Positions 1 to 8,350 of a stretch of DNA of 64,000 nt are shown one piece after another; within the stretch, counting starts at the first letter, position 1, and each line of letters begins with the position of its first letter. The notes below the pieces were generated by a model. The model was not told the DNA's origin. It made no database searches and was given only the letters and a program-made list of their open reading frames with translations. The position numbers and the translations under genes were made by a program. The stretch lies in the NCBI RefSeq assembly GCF_029525555.1, contig NZ_JAPDHZ010000002.1:1897868-1961867 (forward strand), read 5' to 3'. The DNA is from Cohnella ginsengisoli (lineage in GTDB: Bacteria > Bacillota > Bacilli > Paenibacillales > Paenibacillaceae).

Positions 1-1246
1 TATGTCCGGTATCCGCGGGATCGTAGGCATCCGCTGTCTGAAAAGCGACGTAGCGCCCGTCCGCGCTGATCGACGGCTCTTCGGCGCCGGTCGCTCCCTG
101 CATGCCGTCGCTGCCTGCGCTCGCGAGCTCGGTCGTGCCCGCCACCCGGTCATACACAAAAATATTCCACGCCGTTCCCATTGCGCCCGGCACGATATTG
201 CTCGCCACGGATTTATAAGCGACATAGCGCCCGTCCGCGCTGACGACCGGATATTGACTGCTCGCGTTTCCGGTCTTCCCGTCCGGCGCGCGGCTGATTT
301 TTTTCATCTCGCCCAGCGCGGTGTCGTACAGATACACATCGCGGTACTTGGCGCCGGAAAATACGCTGCCCGTGTCGTCCGGCACGATATCCCGGGAGAA
401 GGAATCGAAGGCGACGTAGCGGCCGTCGGCGCTCATGGACAGGCGCGATCGCGTCGTTTCGTAGATGTAGCTCTGCCGTGCAATCAACGCTACGTTCTTC
501 GTGCGACGATCGAGCAACCAGATATCGCAGGTGCCTGTGCTGCTCGCCTTGCCCGCATAGGCGACGTAGCGGCCGTCCGCGCTGATCTGATAGGAGCTCC
601 CGTTGCCGGCGAACTCCGAGCCGGGTACGAACTCGGCGACTCTCTCGATCGTGCCGCCCAGCGCATCGTAGAGGAACAGATCCTCTGCAGCGTTCGAGTC
701 GGCGGCCGTCGTCAGGTTCGTGGCTTTAGAAGTAAACAACACATATTTGCCGTCCAGACTGACGTACGGCGCATAGCTGTCGTTGTTGGCCTGCGCACCG
801 CCCGCCCCGAGACTAATGCGCTTGGTCGTTCCAGTCGCGCGGTCGCTCAGGAAAATATCGAGTTTGCCGTTCGTATCCCCTTCGACCAGGTTGGACGAAG
901 CCGAAGCGTATGCCACGAACCTGCCGTCCCCGCTGACGGAAGCCGACCGGCTGTCGCCCGTGGCCGGGGCTCCGCCCGGAGCCGCGCTAATCTTGACCGG
1001 CAGGCCGTAGACCGCGCCGGCGATGGACAACCTCTCTGCATCGTTTCCGTAGACGCCGTCCGTTACCGACGGTTGCAAGCCGTTATCACGCTCAAGCGAA
1101 CCGCCCAGCTGCTCCAACAGTCCGGCGAGCGTCAAATCCTGTGCGTCGCCGGCAGCCGGTTCCGCGTGCGCCAGTCGCTCCAGGCTTCCGGTCAGCAAGA
1201 CGGCCGCCAGCAATCCCGCCAGTCCGCGCTTCCATCCTTTTTTCAT
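1..1246 (-). CDS. secreted PD40/TolB-like beta-propeller protein (C-terminus outside window)
   Basis: The gene starts at ATG 1246 and runs off the left edge, so only the first ~415 residues are visible. It opens with a signal peptide (MKKGWKRGLAGLLAAVLL, ending AHA-EP). It then carries repeated blades of the form SxDGRYVAYxS...DIFLxDR, for example SVSGDGRFVAYAS, SLDGKYVLFTS and QISADGRYVAYAG, spaced ~50 residues apart. This is the PD40/WD40-like repeat of TolB-type propellers; such proteins are usually exported and bind ligands or partners. No enzyme motif is visible in the part seen. The start is supported by a GGAG about 7 bases upstream. The exact function is unknown. Confidence 0.8.
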   Translation of the reverse strand, partial: MKKGWKRGLAGLLAAVLLTGSLERLAHAEPAAGDAQDLTLAGLLEQLGGSLERDNGLQPSVTDGVYGNDAERLSIAGAVYGLPVKISAAPGGAPATGDSRSASVSGDGRFVAYASASSNLVEGDTNGKLDIFLSDRATGTTKRISLGAGGAQANNDSYAPYVSLDGKYVLFTSKATNLTTAADSNAAEDLFLYDALGGTIERVAEFVPGSEFAGNGSSYQISADGRYVAYAGKASSTGTCDIWLLDRRTKNVALIARQSYIYETTRSRLSMSADGRYVAFDSFSRDIVPDDTGSVFSGAKYRDVYLYDTALGEMKKISRAPDGKTGNASSQYPVVSADGRYVAYKSVASNIVPGAMGTAWNIFVYDRVAGTTELASAGSDGMQGATGAEEPSISADGRYVAFQTADAYDPADTGH

Positions 1247-1320
1247 ACGCTTGCTCCAACCCCGAACCCCACGCTCCGGCTGACCGGACCTCGGTCCTTC
1301 CCCCGGAATTCGCGGACCGG

Positions 1321-1923
1321 TCAAGAGATCTCCGCATACCGCTCGCCCGCTCCTTTCTTAACCTCCGGCTGCGGACAATACGCGTCCAGCAGCCTCCGCT
1401 CCACGCCGCGCCAGCGCGCGATCCGGTACAGCAGCCCGAACATGCCCTTCTGGAACCAGACGGGCGGGCCGATGAGATAGCTCTCGCCCATCCGGATCAC
1501 CACGGCCAGCTCCAGCATGCTTTTGGGCATGCCGTTCGCGCCGGTTCTGCCGTCCCGCGCCAGGCCGTACTGCATGCGCAGGAACTTCTCGAAGCTGCGT
1601 GCCGGCAGTATCTTCACGCGGAACGCGATCTCCGTCTTCTCCTGGTTGTAAAAGCGATGCTTCGATCCCAGCGGCGCCACCGCCTTCTGTCCCGGTTCAA
1701 GCAGCAGCGTCTTGCCGTCGCAATCGAGCGACAGCCTGCCGTCGATCGCTTCGAATTCCTCCTCGAACGTCGTGTGATAGTGCAAGGGCGTGCCGCCTCC
1801 GGGCTGAAGGCGGACCTCCACCCATTCGTAAGCGCCGCCCGATTCCTGCGCGGTCTCCAGAAAGGTGACCTCGTCCCCGATCTGGGGATTGCGAATCGTA
1901 CGTTGAGATAGCGTTGCGGACAT
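1321..1923 (-). CDS. cupin-domain protein
   Basis: A 200-residue protein with a cupin_2 beta-barrel in the first ~110 residues. Metal-ligand-like His/Glu residues sit in the motif TPLHYHTTFEEEFEAIDGRL, with the second cupin motif around PGQKAVAPLGSKHRFYN. The C-terminal ~90 residues (RMQYGLARDGRTG... GMFGLLYRIARWRG) look like a membrane-apposed helix region found in some cupin proteins annotated only by domain. An AAGGAG lies ~12 bases upstream of the chosen start. It stands alone, divergent from the AHSA1/ArsR pair. Substrate unknown; a dioxygenase or isomerase role is possible but unsupported. Confidence 0.82.
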   Translation of the reverse strand: MSATLSQRTIRNPQIGDEVTFLETAQESGGAYEWVEVRLQPGGGTPLHYHTTFEEEFEAIDGRLSLDCDGKTLLLEPGQKAVAPLGSKHRFYNQEKTEIAFRVKILPARSFEKFLRMQYGLARDGRTGANGMPKSMLELAVVIRMGESYLIGPPVWFQKGMFGLLYRIARWRGVERRLLDAYCPQPEVKKGAGERYAEIS

Positions 1924-2092
1924 GTAGGATCATTCTCCTTATTTGGCGATAATGGCTCATTCTAGCGTAAGTTTTAGCGGCCGTTCCCACTAGTGAACAG
2001 CCGTCATCGGTTTTGTCATGCCGGTCATGACTTCGAGCGACCCGAGTCATGTAGCGAGGGGCAAAGATTGTATAAACGACCCGAATATGCAT

Positions 2093-2121
2093 TTGCAGAT
2101 ATATATCCAATTGGATATATT
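2093..2121 (+). promoter_or_regulatory. promoter overlapped by a perfect 20-bp palindrome (probable ArsR operator)
   Basis: A -35 TTGCAG (2093-2098) and -10 TATATT (2116-2121) are separated by exactly 17 bases. A perfect palindrome (ATATATCCAA followed by TTGGATATAT, 2101-2120) fills the spacer and covers the -10. ArsR-family dimers bind such AT-rich dyads, and the downstream operon encodes an ArsR protein, so autorepression is the simplest reading. Confidence 0.7.
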
Positions 2122-2151
2122 ATAGCTAATACGATTAAGGAGGAACGAAAA

Positions 2152-2664
2152 ATGAATCAAAACGGGACAAATCAGCCGGTCACGCGCGTCGATGGCCGGA
2201 CGTTCATCATGGAGCGCGTATTCGATGCGCCAAGGGAGATGGTGTACGAGGCGTTCGTGAACCCCGACCTGCTGTCGAAGTGGTGGGCGCCCAAGCCGTA
2301 TACGATTCCGGTCTGCCGGATCGACCTCAGGCCGGGCGGCAAATGGCACTACTGCATGCGTTCGCCTGAAGGTCAAACACAGTGGGTGCTGGGGATCTAT
2401 GAGGAAATCCATCCGCTTGAGCGCATATCGTACGCCGTCACCTTCGCGGACGAGCAGGCGAATCCGACGGATGTCATTCCGAAGCAAGAGGTTACGGTAC
2501 GATTCGCGGACGCGGGCGACGGCCGGACGACGCTCGTCTTAAACTTCCGCCTGCCTACGGAAGAAGATCTGCAAGCGACGCTCAAAATGGGCATGAGCGA
2601 AGGTACCGCGATGGCCCTGGATAATCTCGCGCAAGATATATTGCCGCAGATGAAGCGCGGTTGA
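2152..2664 (+). CDS. SRPBCC/AHSA1-family protein
   Basis: A 170-residue START-like (Activator of Hsp90 ATPase homologue 1-like) domain protein. The family signature is clear: an N-terminal RVFDAPREMVYEAFVNPDLLSKWWAP, a central GGKWHYCMRSPEGQ, and a C-terminal helix ending in MALDNLAQDILPQ. The fold makes a hydrophobic ligand cavity; physiological ligands are mostly unknown. The start at ATG 2152 is fixed by AAGGAGG 7 bases upstream; an in-frame extension further upstream would read through the promoter. It is followed after 28 bases by an ArsR regulator, a very common two-gene arrangement in Firmicutes, and both probably share the palindromic promoter. Confidence 0.9.
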   Translation: MNQNGTNQPVTRVDGRTFIMERVFDAPREMVYEAFVNPDLLSKWWAPKPYTIPVCRIDLRPGGKWHYCMRSPEGQTQWVLGIYEEIHPLERISYAVTFADEQANPTDVIPKQEVTVRFADAGDGRTTLVLNFRLPTEEDLQATLKMGMSEGTAMALDNLAQDILPQMKRG

Positions 2665-2692
2665 TTGGGAACAGCAAGACGGGAGGCTCGCT

Positions 2693-3019
2693 ATGAATAC
2701 GGCTACATTCGGCGCCCTTGCGGAGCCCCATCGTCTCGGCATGGTCGAGCTGCTGCGGGAAGGCCCGCTCTCGGTCGGCGACATCGCCGAAAGGCTGGCG
2801 ATGGGCCAGCCCCAAGCGTCCAAGCATCTGCGCGTGCTGAGCGACGCGGGCCTTGTCGAGTCGCAGCCGGCGGCCAACAAGCGCATGTACAAGCTCCGTC
2901 AGGAGCCGCTTCAGGAAATGGACGAATGGCTCTCGGCGTTCCGAGCGTCGTGGGAGGCGCGGCTTGATCGGCTGGATGCTTTGCTGGCGGAGTTGCAGGG
3001 TAAGGAGAGGAAGGAGTAG
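2693..3019 (+). CDS. ArsR/SmtB-family winged-helix repressor
   Basis: A 108-residue winged-helix regulator. The helix-turn-helix is visible at about residues 28-60: LSVGDIAERLAMGQPQASKH then LRVLSDAGLVES. No cysteine metal-binding motif (CxC) is present, so this is the non-metal subgroup typically paired with AHSA1 genes. The C-terminus forms a charged helix (WLSAFRASWEARLDRLDALL) likely used for dimerisation. GGGAGG precedes the start. It is the second gene of the operon and the probable ligand of the 20-bp palindrome at 2101-2120. A rho-independent terminator follows at 3115. Confidence 0.92.
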   Translation: MNTATFGALAEPHRLGMVELLREGPLSVGDIAERLAMGQPQASKHLRVLSDAGLVESQPAANKRMYKLRQEPLQEMDEWLSAFRASWEARLDRLDALLAELQGKERKE

Positions 3020-3114
3020 ACCCGGTAAACTTTTGATACTTAGTACCTATAAAACTAAAAAAATATTACTGAAATATTATCATTATTTTAGGACTAATGA
3101 TTCACCATACTTTC

Positions 3115-3144
3115 AAGCCCCGTCTGCGTTCAGGGGCTTTTTTT
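3115..3144 (+). terminator. rho-independent terminator of the AHSA1-arsR operon
   Basis: Stem AAGCCCC / GGGGCTT with an 11-base loop followed by a run of T. It lies ~95 bases after the ArsR stop codon in an otherwise AT-rich 250-base gap. Confidence 0.75.
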
Positions 3145-3269
3145 GCCGTTGTTTGATCAATTACAGAACACCTCTTTCTATAACTTATGGAAATTAATGT
3201 GTTTAATAAGTTTTGTTGATGTGTTAATTTTTATTGAGGTTAAATATAACAGAAGAAGGGAAATGAGAG

Positions 3270-6200
3270 ATGCGCTCAAAAAACGCTAGCTTTGTCGCTC
3301 GACTGCTCGTCGTCCTCTTGCTGCTTCAACCACTGCTGGGCGGGCTGGGTGTCTTGAGCCGCGCAAGCGCACAAACGGATCCGTCAACGCCGCTTGAGAG
3401 AATCAATGAAGCAATTAATAACACCGATTTTGAAGGATTGATGTCAGCGCTTACAGACCCCCAGGCGCATTTGACACTGCCGGATGGCTTCGCTGGATGG
3501 AATGATCCAACCGATCAGGAGGCTATTGTGAAGGCCTTCACGGACTTCATCGCGCCCACCGAGGAAGGACCAGGCGGCTATGAAAATCTGGAACAAGTCC
3601 AATATATTCTAAACCTGCTGAGCGTAACGTACGAATCGAGAGACGCTGAAGACGCTTTGAGCTTCGCGACCATTCGCGGAAAAATCGGTCGATTGCTCGA
3701 CTTATCCTTGGAGCTGAAAACGTTATTCCCTCACTCCTCCGCAGCAGAAGGCTATCAAGTTATGATCGACTCCATCCATGAACTTACGCCGCTGGATAGA
3801 GAAATATTTGATTACTTTGTGTGGATGCAATTTGTGCAGATGGCAAGCCACCCGGAAGTCTCTCCCTTTGTTTTGGCGCCGATTGCCGTAAATATGGGAG
3901 CCGAATTTCCCACGATCAATCGCGCGCAGGAGCCGGAAGAGCTGGGCTCCCTTATGGCTTTATTGATCCCGATGCCAAGCCCTATAACGGATCTTGGACT
4001 TGATCTGAGAAAAGCAATCGACTTGACTGAAGATGAAGGACCGGAGCTCGTCCAGTGGTTGTTTAGTTTACGTCCAAAGGGCGGCTATGCAGATACCGCT
4101 GCCTTACAAACCGCGTTCGACAGCTTCTTCAACATGCAGCCGCTCCGCGCTGTCAATGCTGCGATTAAAGCGGACGACGCTGAGGACGTACAGACAGCGC
4201 TTTTGAATGAAGACTTGGGCCTCCAACTGCCAGAAAACTTCAACCATTGGAGCGACGAGACCAAGCTTGCTTGGGCGGCGACCGTCCTGAATTTCAGCCG
4301 CGGCGGCAATGGCAGCAACGGGGGCAGCAATGATGAACCCAGCATTTTTTACACCAGCTTGGATCAGCTCCGATATATCACGGATCTCGCTGGAATCTCG
4401 GTGACCGTGCTTGAGGATCAGAGCCTCTCGACTGTCGGCAAAGCGATCGATGCGATATTCGCCAAGGTCGCCGACTTTGAGACTGTCTTCCCTTCTTTTG
4501 AGCAATCCCCGATGTTCGCCGAGTTGGGAGATAACTACAATGCGCTGACGACCGTCGAGAAAGATGTTTTTAAGTACTATCTCTATATCCAGCTCAAGAC
4601 GGCCAAGGAGATATTAAATAACGGAAATAACGGCAATGACGAAAACGATATTTTTAATGGCAATCTGCTCAGCTTTTTGATTGCAGCCTCCATGGGCTAT
4701 ACGCCTCAAGCGATCAACAGCGTATCGTCGGCTGAAGATATGGGCCGATCGCTGCAGATGCTCTATTCAGTACAACAGATGATCGAGATGATCAAGCCAT
4801 TCGGCATCGAACTCGAAGACTGGAATCTCGACCTCTCGAAGATGGGAAGTCTGAACCCCGAAGACGAGATTACGTCCGAGCTCAGCAACTGGATGCTCGA
4901 CAAGCGCCCGGAAGGCGGCTACGCCGATCTGGCCGCGATCCAGTCCACTTTCAATCAATTCTTCACGCCGGCTGCGCCATCCGTCACGGCGGACGCGGCC
5001 ACGAATAAGCTCGTCGGCGCGACTGCCGCGATGGAGTACTCGATCGACGATGGAAAGACCTGGACAAGCTACGATCCCGAGAATGCGCCTGTATTTTCCA
5101 CCTATGTCAACGTCCAAGTCCGCGTCAAGGAGAACGGCGTTCGCGCGGCAAGCCCGACGACGACCGTCACGTTTAACGCGCCGGTCTACATTCCGCCGAT
5201 GAACACGAACACCGAAACGCGCTATGTCGACGTTCAAGGCAGCGACGGCAGCGGCCTGGCCCGCACGCCGGTCACCCGTACGACCGATGCATCCGGCAAG
5301 GTAAAGGATAGCGTAACGCTGTCTTCCGATATTGCCAAGGAAGCCGTCGACAAAGCCAAAGCGCAAGGCGGCAGCACCGTCCGCATCGCCATCCCAGATG
5401 CCGAAGACAAGGTATCGGAAGTGTCGGTGACGATTCCGACTGCAGCTCTGACGCAGATCAACGACGGTAAAATGAGTCTCGAGCTGTCGACCGGCGACAG
5501 CGTCGTGTCGATCCCGACGGCTTCGCTCTCCGGCTTCGGCCAGGATCTGTACTTCCGTCTCGTACCGGTCAAGACCGAGGACGGACGCGTTCAGGTCGAG
5601 ACGAGAGCCAAGCAGGAGAAGGCCGTTCAGGACTACGCAAAGGACGAATCCATTAAAATCTACGGTCGTCCGATGCAAATCGAAACGAATCTGCAAAGCC
5701 GCGAAGTAAGCCTGTTCCTGCCGCTGAAAAACGGCTTGCCGACCGATGCGGCCGAGCGCAATCGCATCATGAACCATCTCGGCGTGTACGCCGAACACAG
5801 CGACGGCACCAAGGAACTGATCCAAGGCAAAGTCGTGACGATGAACGGCATGACAGGCATTCAATTCACCGTTAAAAAATTCAGTACCTTTGCGATCGTC
5901 TACGCGGACGGCTTGAACGGCACCCAAACCCAAACGCCGACCGCGCATACGCCGTATATTAACGGATTCGGCACGGACTTCCGTCCCAATGCGTTCGTAA
6001 CGCGCGCCCAAATGGCGGCGATGCTCGCTCGCAACCTGCCTGACACGACGGTATCGGCCGGTACGACGGCCGGCTCGGACGTCAAGGCCGGACATTGGGC
6101 AATGGACGAAATTCTCAAAGCCAAGTCTGCGGGCATTATGGGCGGCGTATCCGAGACGATGTTCGATCCGGAAGGCTCCGTCACGCGGGCGCAAATGGCT

Positions 6201-6569
6201 GCGATCGCCGCCCGCTGGATGCAGAAGGGTCCGACGACATCGCAAGGCGTCGCGAATCCGGGCAACGGTAACTATAGCGACGTATCCGACACCCACTGGG
6301 CTGCGGACGCGATCTCCTACGTTACGTCTGCAGGCATCATGACGGGCTATGCCGGTCAGACGTTCAAGCCTGATCAGAAGCTGACGCGCGCCGAAGCCGT
6401 CAAAGTGCTGAACCGTCTGTTCGGCCGCGGTCCGCTGAACGGGGCGACGACGGTTACCTTTACGGACGTGCCGGCTACCCACTGGGCATTCGCCGACATC
6501 GAAGAAGCGGCGACCAACCATAAGTACACGGTCGACGCGCAAGGCGCGGAGCAAATCGCCGCGCAATAA
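3270..6569 (+). CDS. SLH-domain surface protein with duplicated N-terminal module
   Basis: A 1099-residue exported protein. Residues 1-35 form a signal peptide (basic start, LLVVLLLLQPLLGG core, SRASAQ cleavage region). Two related modules of ~265 residues follow (about 38-295 and 297-560). Both start with a short helix then LxLP(D/E)xFxxW, contain a Q-x-(I/V)-x-(N/D)-L block, and end in RP(K/E)GGYADxAAxQ-x-x-F. Next comes an Ig-like stretch (MEYSIDDGKTWTSYDPENAP) and a beta-rich domain (~640-885) common in Paenibacillaceae surface proteins. Last are SLH motifs at ~890-1070 (ITRAQMAA-like blocks FVTRAQMAAML, SVTRAQMAAIA, KLTRAEAVKVL) that anchor to cell-wall polymer. The modules were not recognised. 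It is monocistronic, with a terminator at 6592. Confidence 0.9.
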   Translation: MRSKNASFVARLLVVLLLLQPLLGGLGVLSRASAQTDPSTPLERINEAINNTDFEGLMSALTDPQAHLTLPDGFAGWNDPTDQEAIVKAFTDFIAPTEEGPGGYENLEQVQYILNLLSVTYESRDAEDALSFATIRGKIGRLLDLSLELKTLFPHSSAAEGYQVMIDSIHELTPLDREIFDYFVWMQFVQMASHPEVSPFVLAPIAVNMGAEFPTINRAQEPEELGSLMALLIPMPSPITDLGLDLRKAIDLTEDEGPELVQWLFSLRPKGGYADTAALQTAFDSFFNMQPLRAVNAAIKADDAEDVQTALLNEDLGLQLPENFNHWSDETKLAWAATVLNFSRGGNGSNGGSNDEPSIFYTSLDQLRYITDLAGISVTVLEDQSLSTVGKAIDAIFAKVADFETVFPSFEQSPMFAELGDNYNALTTVEKDVFKYYLYIQLKTAKEILNNGNNGNDENDIFNGNLLSFLIAASMGYTPQAINSVSSAEDMGRSLQMLYSVQQMIEMIKPFGIELEDWNLDLSKMGSLNPEDEITSELSNWMLDKRPEGGYADLAAIQSTFNQFFTPAAPSVTADAATNKLVGATAAMEYSIDDGKTWTSYDPENAPVFSTYVNVQVRVKENGVRAASPTTTVTFNAPVYIPPMNTNTETRYVDVQGSDGSGLARTPVTRTTDASGKVKDSVTLSSDIAKEAVDKAKAQGGSTVRIAIPDAEDKVSEVSVTIPTAALTQINDGKMSLELSTGDSVVSIPTASLSGFGQDLYFRLVPVKTEDGRVQVETRAKQEKAVQDYAKDESIKIYGRPMQIETNLQSREVSLFLPLKNGLPTDAAERNRIMNHLGVYAEHSDGTKELIQGKVVTMNGMTGIQFTVKKFSTFAIVYADGLNGTQTQTPTAHTPYINGFGTDFRPNAFVTRAQMAAMLARNLPDTTVSAGTTAGSDVKAGHWAMDEILKAKSAGIMGGVSETMFDPEGSVTRAQMAAIAARWMQKGPTTSQGVANPGNGNYSDVSDTHWAADAISYVTSAGIMTGYAGQTFKPDQKLTRAEAVKVLNRLFGRGPLNGATTVTFTDVPATHWAFADIEEAATNHKYTVDAQGAEQIAAQ

Positions 6570-6591
6570 AGGAAGTATTGAGATTGAGAAA

Positions 6592-6630
6592 GAGGCTGCG
6601 ACGCTTCGGCGTTCGCAGCTTCTTTTTTTT
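6592..6630 (+). terminator. rho-independent terminator of the SLH gene
   Basis: Long stem (GAGGCTGCGA...CGC with a TTCG tetraloop, returning as GCG TTCGCAGCTTC) followed by eight T. It lies 22 bases after the stop codon. Confidence 0.9.
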
Positions 6631-6672
6631 ACGCAGAAGAAAATGGGTCGCGACGACATTGGGGAGCGTGCG

Positions 6673-6701
6673 TTCCTATCCGCTGCAACCTGTACTATAA
6701 T
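6673..6701 (+). promoter_or_regulatory. sigma-A-type promoter of the parB-like gene
   Basis: TTCCTA, 17 bases, TATAAT (6696-6701), ~60 bases before the ATG. The -10 is a perfect match and the -35 is weak. Confidence 0.55.
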
Positions 6702-6762
6702 AGACAGATAAGCCGATGGCGCCCGCGCGGCGTCCATTATTCGTACAGGAGATTATGCCGAC

Positions 6763-7944
6763 ATGCAAATTATCGAATTGCCCATGAATCTGATCGACGA
6801 AGATAAGGACCAGCCCCGCTACCGGTTCGGCGAAGAGTCGCTGCAGGAGCTGGTGAACAGCATCGGCGAGATTGGCCTGCTGTCCCCGATCAAGGTGCGC
6901 AAGGCCGAGGGCGGCCGCTACAAGATCATTTACGGCAACCGCCGTTACCTGGCCTGCTCGAAGCTGGGCCGCGACACGATCCCCGCCATCGTATCCGAGG
7001 CGACGGACGAGACGGAGATCTATCTCGAGCAGGTTGCCGAAAATCTGACGCGCGAGGGCTTCACGCCGATCGAGGAAGGCGAAGCGTTCGACAAGCTGCT
7101 GAACGATCCGAAGTTCGCGAGCTCGGTGAAGTTTCTGGCGGCCAAGCTCGGCAAGCCGGAGTCCTATATCAAGAACAAATGCGAGCTGCTGAAGTTCGGG
7201 CCCGCGGTCAAGAAGCTCGTCGTCAGCGGCACCGATATCCGCAAGGACACGCTGACCGAGGACCAACTGCTCCCGCTCAAGGATCTGCCGATGGAGTACC
7301 GCGACCCCCTAGCGCTGACGATGGCGAAGGACGAGATGCCTGTCATCGACGTGAAGCGGATCGCCAAGCTGTTCAAGGACGCTTCGATCTCGGAGCGCAC
7401 GAAGAGCCAGCTGCTGTACAAGGACGGGCCGGGGCTGCTGGACACCTGGTCCGCTTACGAGGCGAGCCGCAAGGAACGGGCCCGCGCGGCGGCGGACGCG
7501 GAGCGGCGCAAGGCGGAAGCCGAAGCCGAGCGCGAGGAAGCGGAGCGCGAAGAGGCGCAGCGGAAAAAGGCGGAAGCCGCGGACGGGGCTGCAGCAGCCG
7601 GCGTCCAGCCGCGCCCGGCCGCAGGAGCCGAAGGCGTAGCCGCGCAAGCCGCAGCCGCGACGGCGACGGCTTCCGCTCCGGCGGCGGCAGCGTTAAGCCA
7701 GGCCGATTCGGCCGCGGCCGTGGCGGCGATGGCTGCGGCGGCGGCCGGCGCGCGGACGATGGCCACGCTGCGCGAACTGCTCGCGGCGCTGCCGGCGCCG
7801 GACGCGCTGGCGTCCGAGCTGCAGGCGGCCACCTCCGTTGACCCGGAGGCGCTGCTGGACGGGCTCGACGACCTGATCGGCCGGCTCGAAGGCCATCTCG
7901 GTGCTTGCCGGGCTGCACGCTCCTCAATTGCGCAGCGCTTGTAA
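6763..7944 (+). CDS. orphan ParB/Spo0J-like N-terminal-domain protein with Ala-rich C-terminus
   Basis: A 393-residue protein. Residues 1-100 contain the ParB/Srx fold: box I DQPRYRF, the nucleotide-binding box as YGNRRYLAC (classical ParB has GERRxRA, so the Glu is Asn here), and box III AENLTREGFTPIEEGEA. A helix-turn-helix-like part follows (~115-150, FLAAKLGKPESYIKNKCELL). After ~225 there is a charged coiled coil (RARAAADAERRKAEAEAERE) and then a long Ala-rich tract to ~330. The canonical ParB C-terminal dimerisation domain is not seen. No parA or parS neighbour is present, so a chromosome-partition role is unlikely; a CTP-switch or regulatory role is inference. AGGAG lies 11 bases before the start. 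Confidence 0.82.
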   Translation: MQIIELPMNLIDEDKDQPRYRFGEESLQELVNSIGEIGLLSPIKVRKAEGGRYKIIYGNRRYLACSKLGRDTIPAIVSEATDETEIYLEQVAENLTREGFTPIEEGEAFDKLLNDPKFASSVKFLAAKLGKPESYIKNKCELLKFGPAVKKLVVSGTDIRKDTLTEDQLLPLKDLPMEYRDPLALTMAKDEMPVIDVKRIAKLFKDASISERTKSQLLYKDGPGLLDTWSAYEASRKERARAAADAERRKAEAEAEREEAEREEAQRKKAEAADGAAAAGVQPRPAAGAEGVAAQAAAATATASAPAAAALSQADSAAAVAAMAAAAAGARTMATLRELLAALPAPDALASELQAATSVDPEALLDGLDDLIGRLEGHLGACRAARSSIAQRL

Positions 7945-7964
7945 CGATCTAAGCGGCATTTTCA

Positions 7965-8000
7965 GCCCTTTCGCCTCCAGGAGGTCGGAAGGGCATTTTT
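7965..8000 (+). terminator. rho-independent terminator of the parB-like gene
   Basis: Stem GCCCTTTCG-CCTCC / GGAGG-TCGGAAGGGC, then ATTTTT. It cleanly separates this gene from the peptide locus downstream. Confidence 0.85.
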
Positions 8001-8055
8001 CGTTTCGGAACTTTCCCGGCTTCCGCTCGACGCGTTTCTTCGCCATCACGATGAC

Positions 8056-8084
8056 TTGTCATATTTATATTTATGACCAATTAT
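8056..8084 (+). promoter_or_regulatory. candidate promoter of the peptide-modification operon
   Basis: TTGTCA (8056-8061), 17-base AT-rich spacer, AATTAT (8079-8084). The stretch 8056-8100 is markedly AT-rich compared with flanking DNA and lies ~115 bases before the first peptide gene. Confidence 0.5.
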
Positions 8085-8197
8085 TACAATAATTAGTTAT
8101 TTCTTCACTTTTTCGTCCAGCCCTTTCGTGTGAAGATTGAAGACGAAATGCCGGGAGTCATCAAGGCATGGATGGCATTGATAAGGAGGTGAGACAA

Positions 8198-8287
8198 ATG
8201 ACGATCGAAATCCGCGAAGTGGAAGAGCTTGCGCCAACGGCGACTAAAACGACGGATGTTATCGAAGGAGACGGCCATTTTATTTAA
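8198..8287 (+). CDS. 29-residue candidate RiPP precursor peptide A
   Basis: The ORF encodes a 29-residue acidic peptide, MTIEIREVEELAPTAT followed by KTTDVIEGDGHFI. An ideal AAGGAGGTGA sits 8 bases before ATG 8198; an upstream in-frame ATG at 8168 has no ribosome binding site and is rejected. It has no Cys and no Ser, a helical acidic N-terminal half (leader-like) and a Thr/Gly-containing C-terminal end. It is the first gene of the operon, followed by a stem-loop and then an E1-like enzyme with a recognition domain. That is the usual arrangement for a peptide made in excess over its modifying enzymes. Function is inferred from context only. Confidence 0.65.
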   Translation: MTIEIREVEELAPTATKTTDVIEGDGHFI

Positions 8288-8295
8288 TTTGACGA

Positions 8296-8330
8296 GGAGG
8301 TCGTACATGCTTTTATGTACGACCTTCTTC
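8296..8330 (+). promoter_or_regulatory. stem-loop between peptide gene and modification enzyme (attenuator)
   Basis: Inverted repeat AGGTCGTACAT / ATGTACGACCT (11 bp, extended by wobble pairs), loop of 5 bases, followed by a pyrimidine-rich CTTCTTCT rather than a clean T run. It sits 8 bases after the peptide stop codon. It would act as an mRNA 3'-end stabiliser or partial terminator, raising peptide yield over downstream enzymes. Confidence 0.7.
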
Positions 8331-8350
8331 TATGTAGGGAGGTGAGCCCG

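Noticed and set aside
2..1480. 492-residue plus-strand frame at the left edge
   Set aside because: Opposite strand encodes a signal peptide and beta-propeller blades; the plus frame has no motifs.
4767..6737. 656-residue minus-strand frame opposite the SLH gene
   Set aside because: Shadow of the SLH gene; Arg-rich, no domain, ends beyond the real terminator.
8168..8197. Upstream in-frame ATG extending peptide A by ten residues
   Set aside because: No Shine-Dalgarno before it; the strong AAGGAGGTGA lies between this ATG and ATG 8198.
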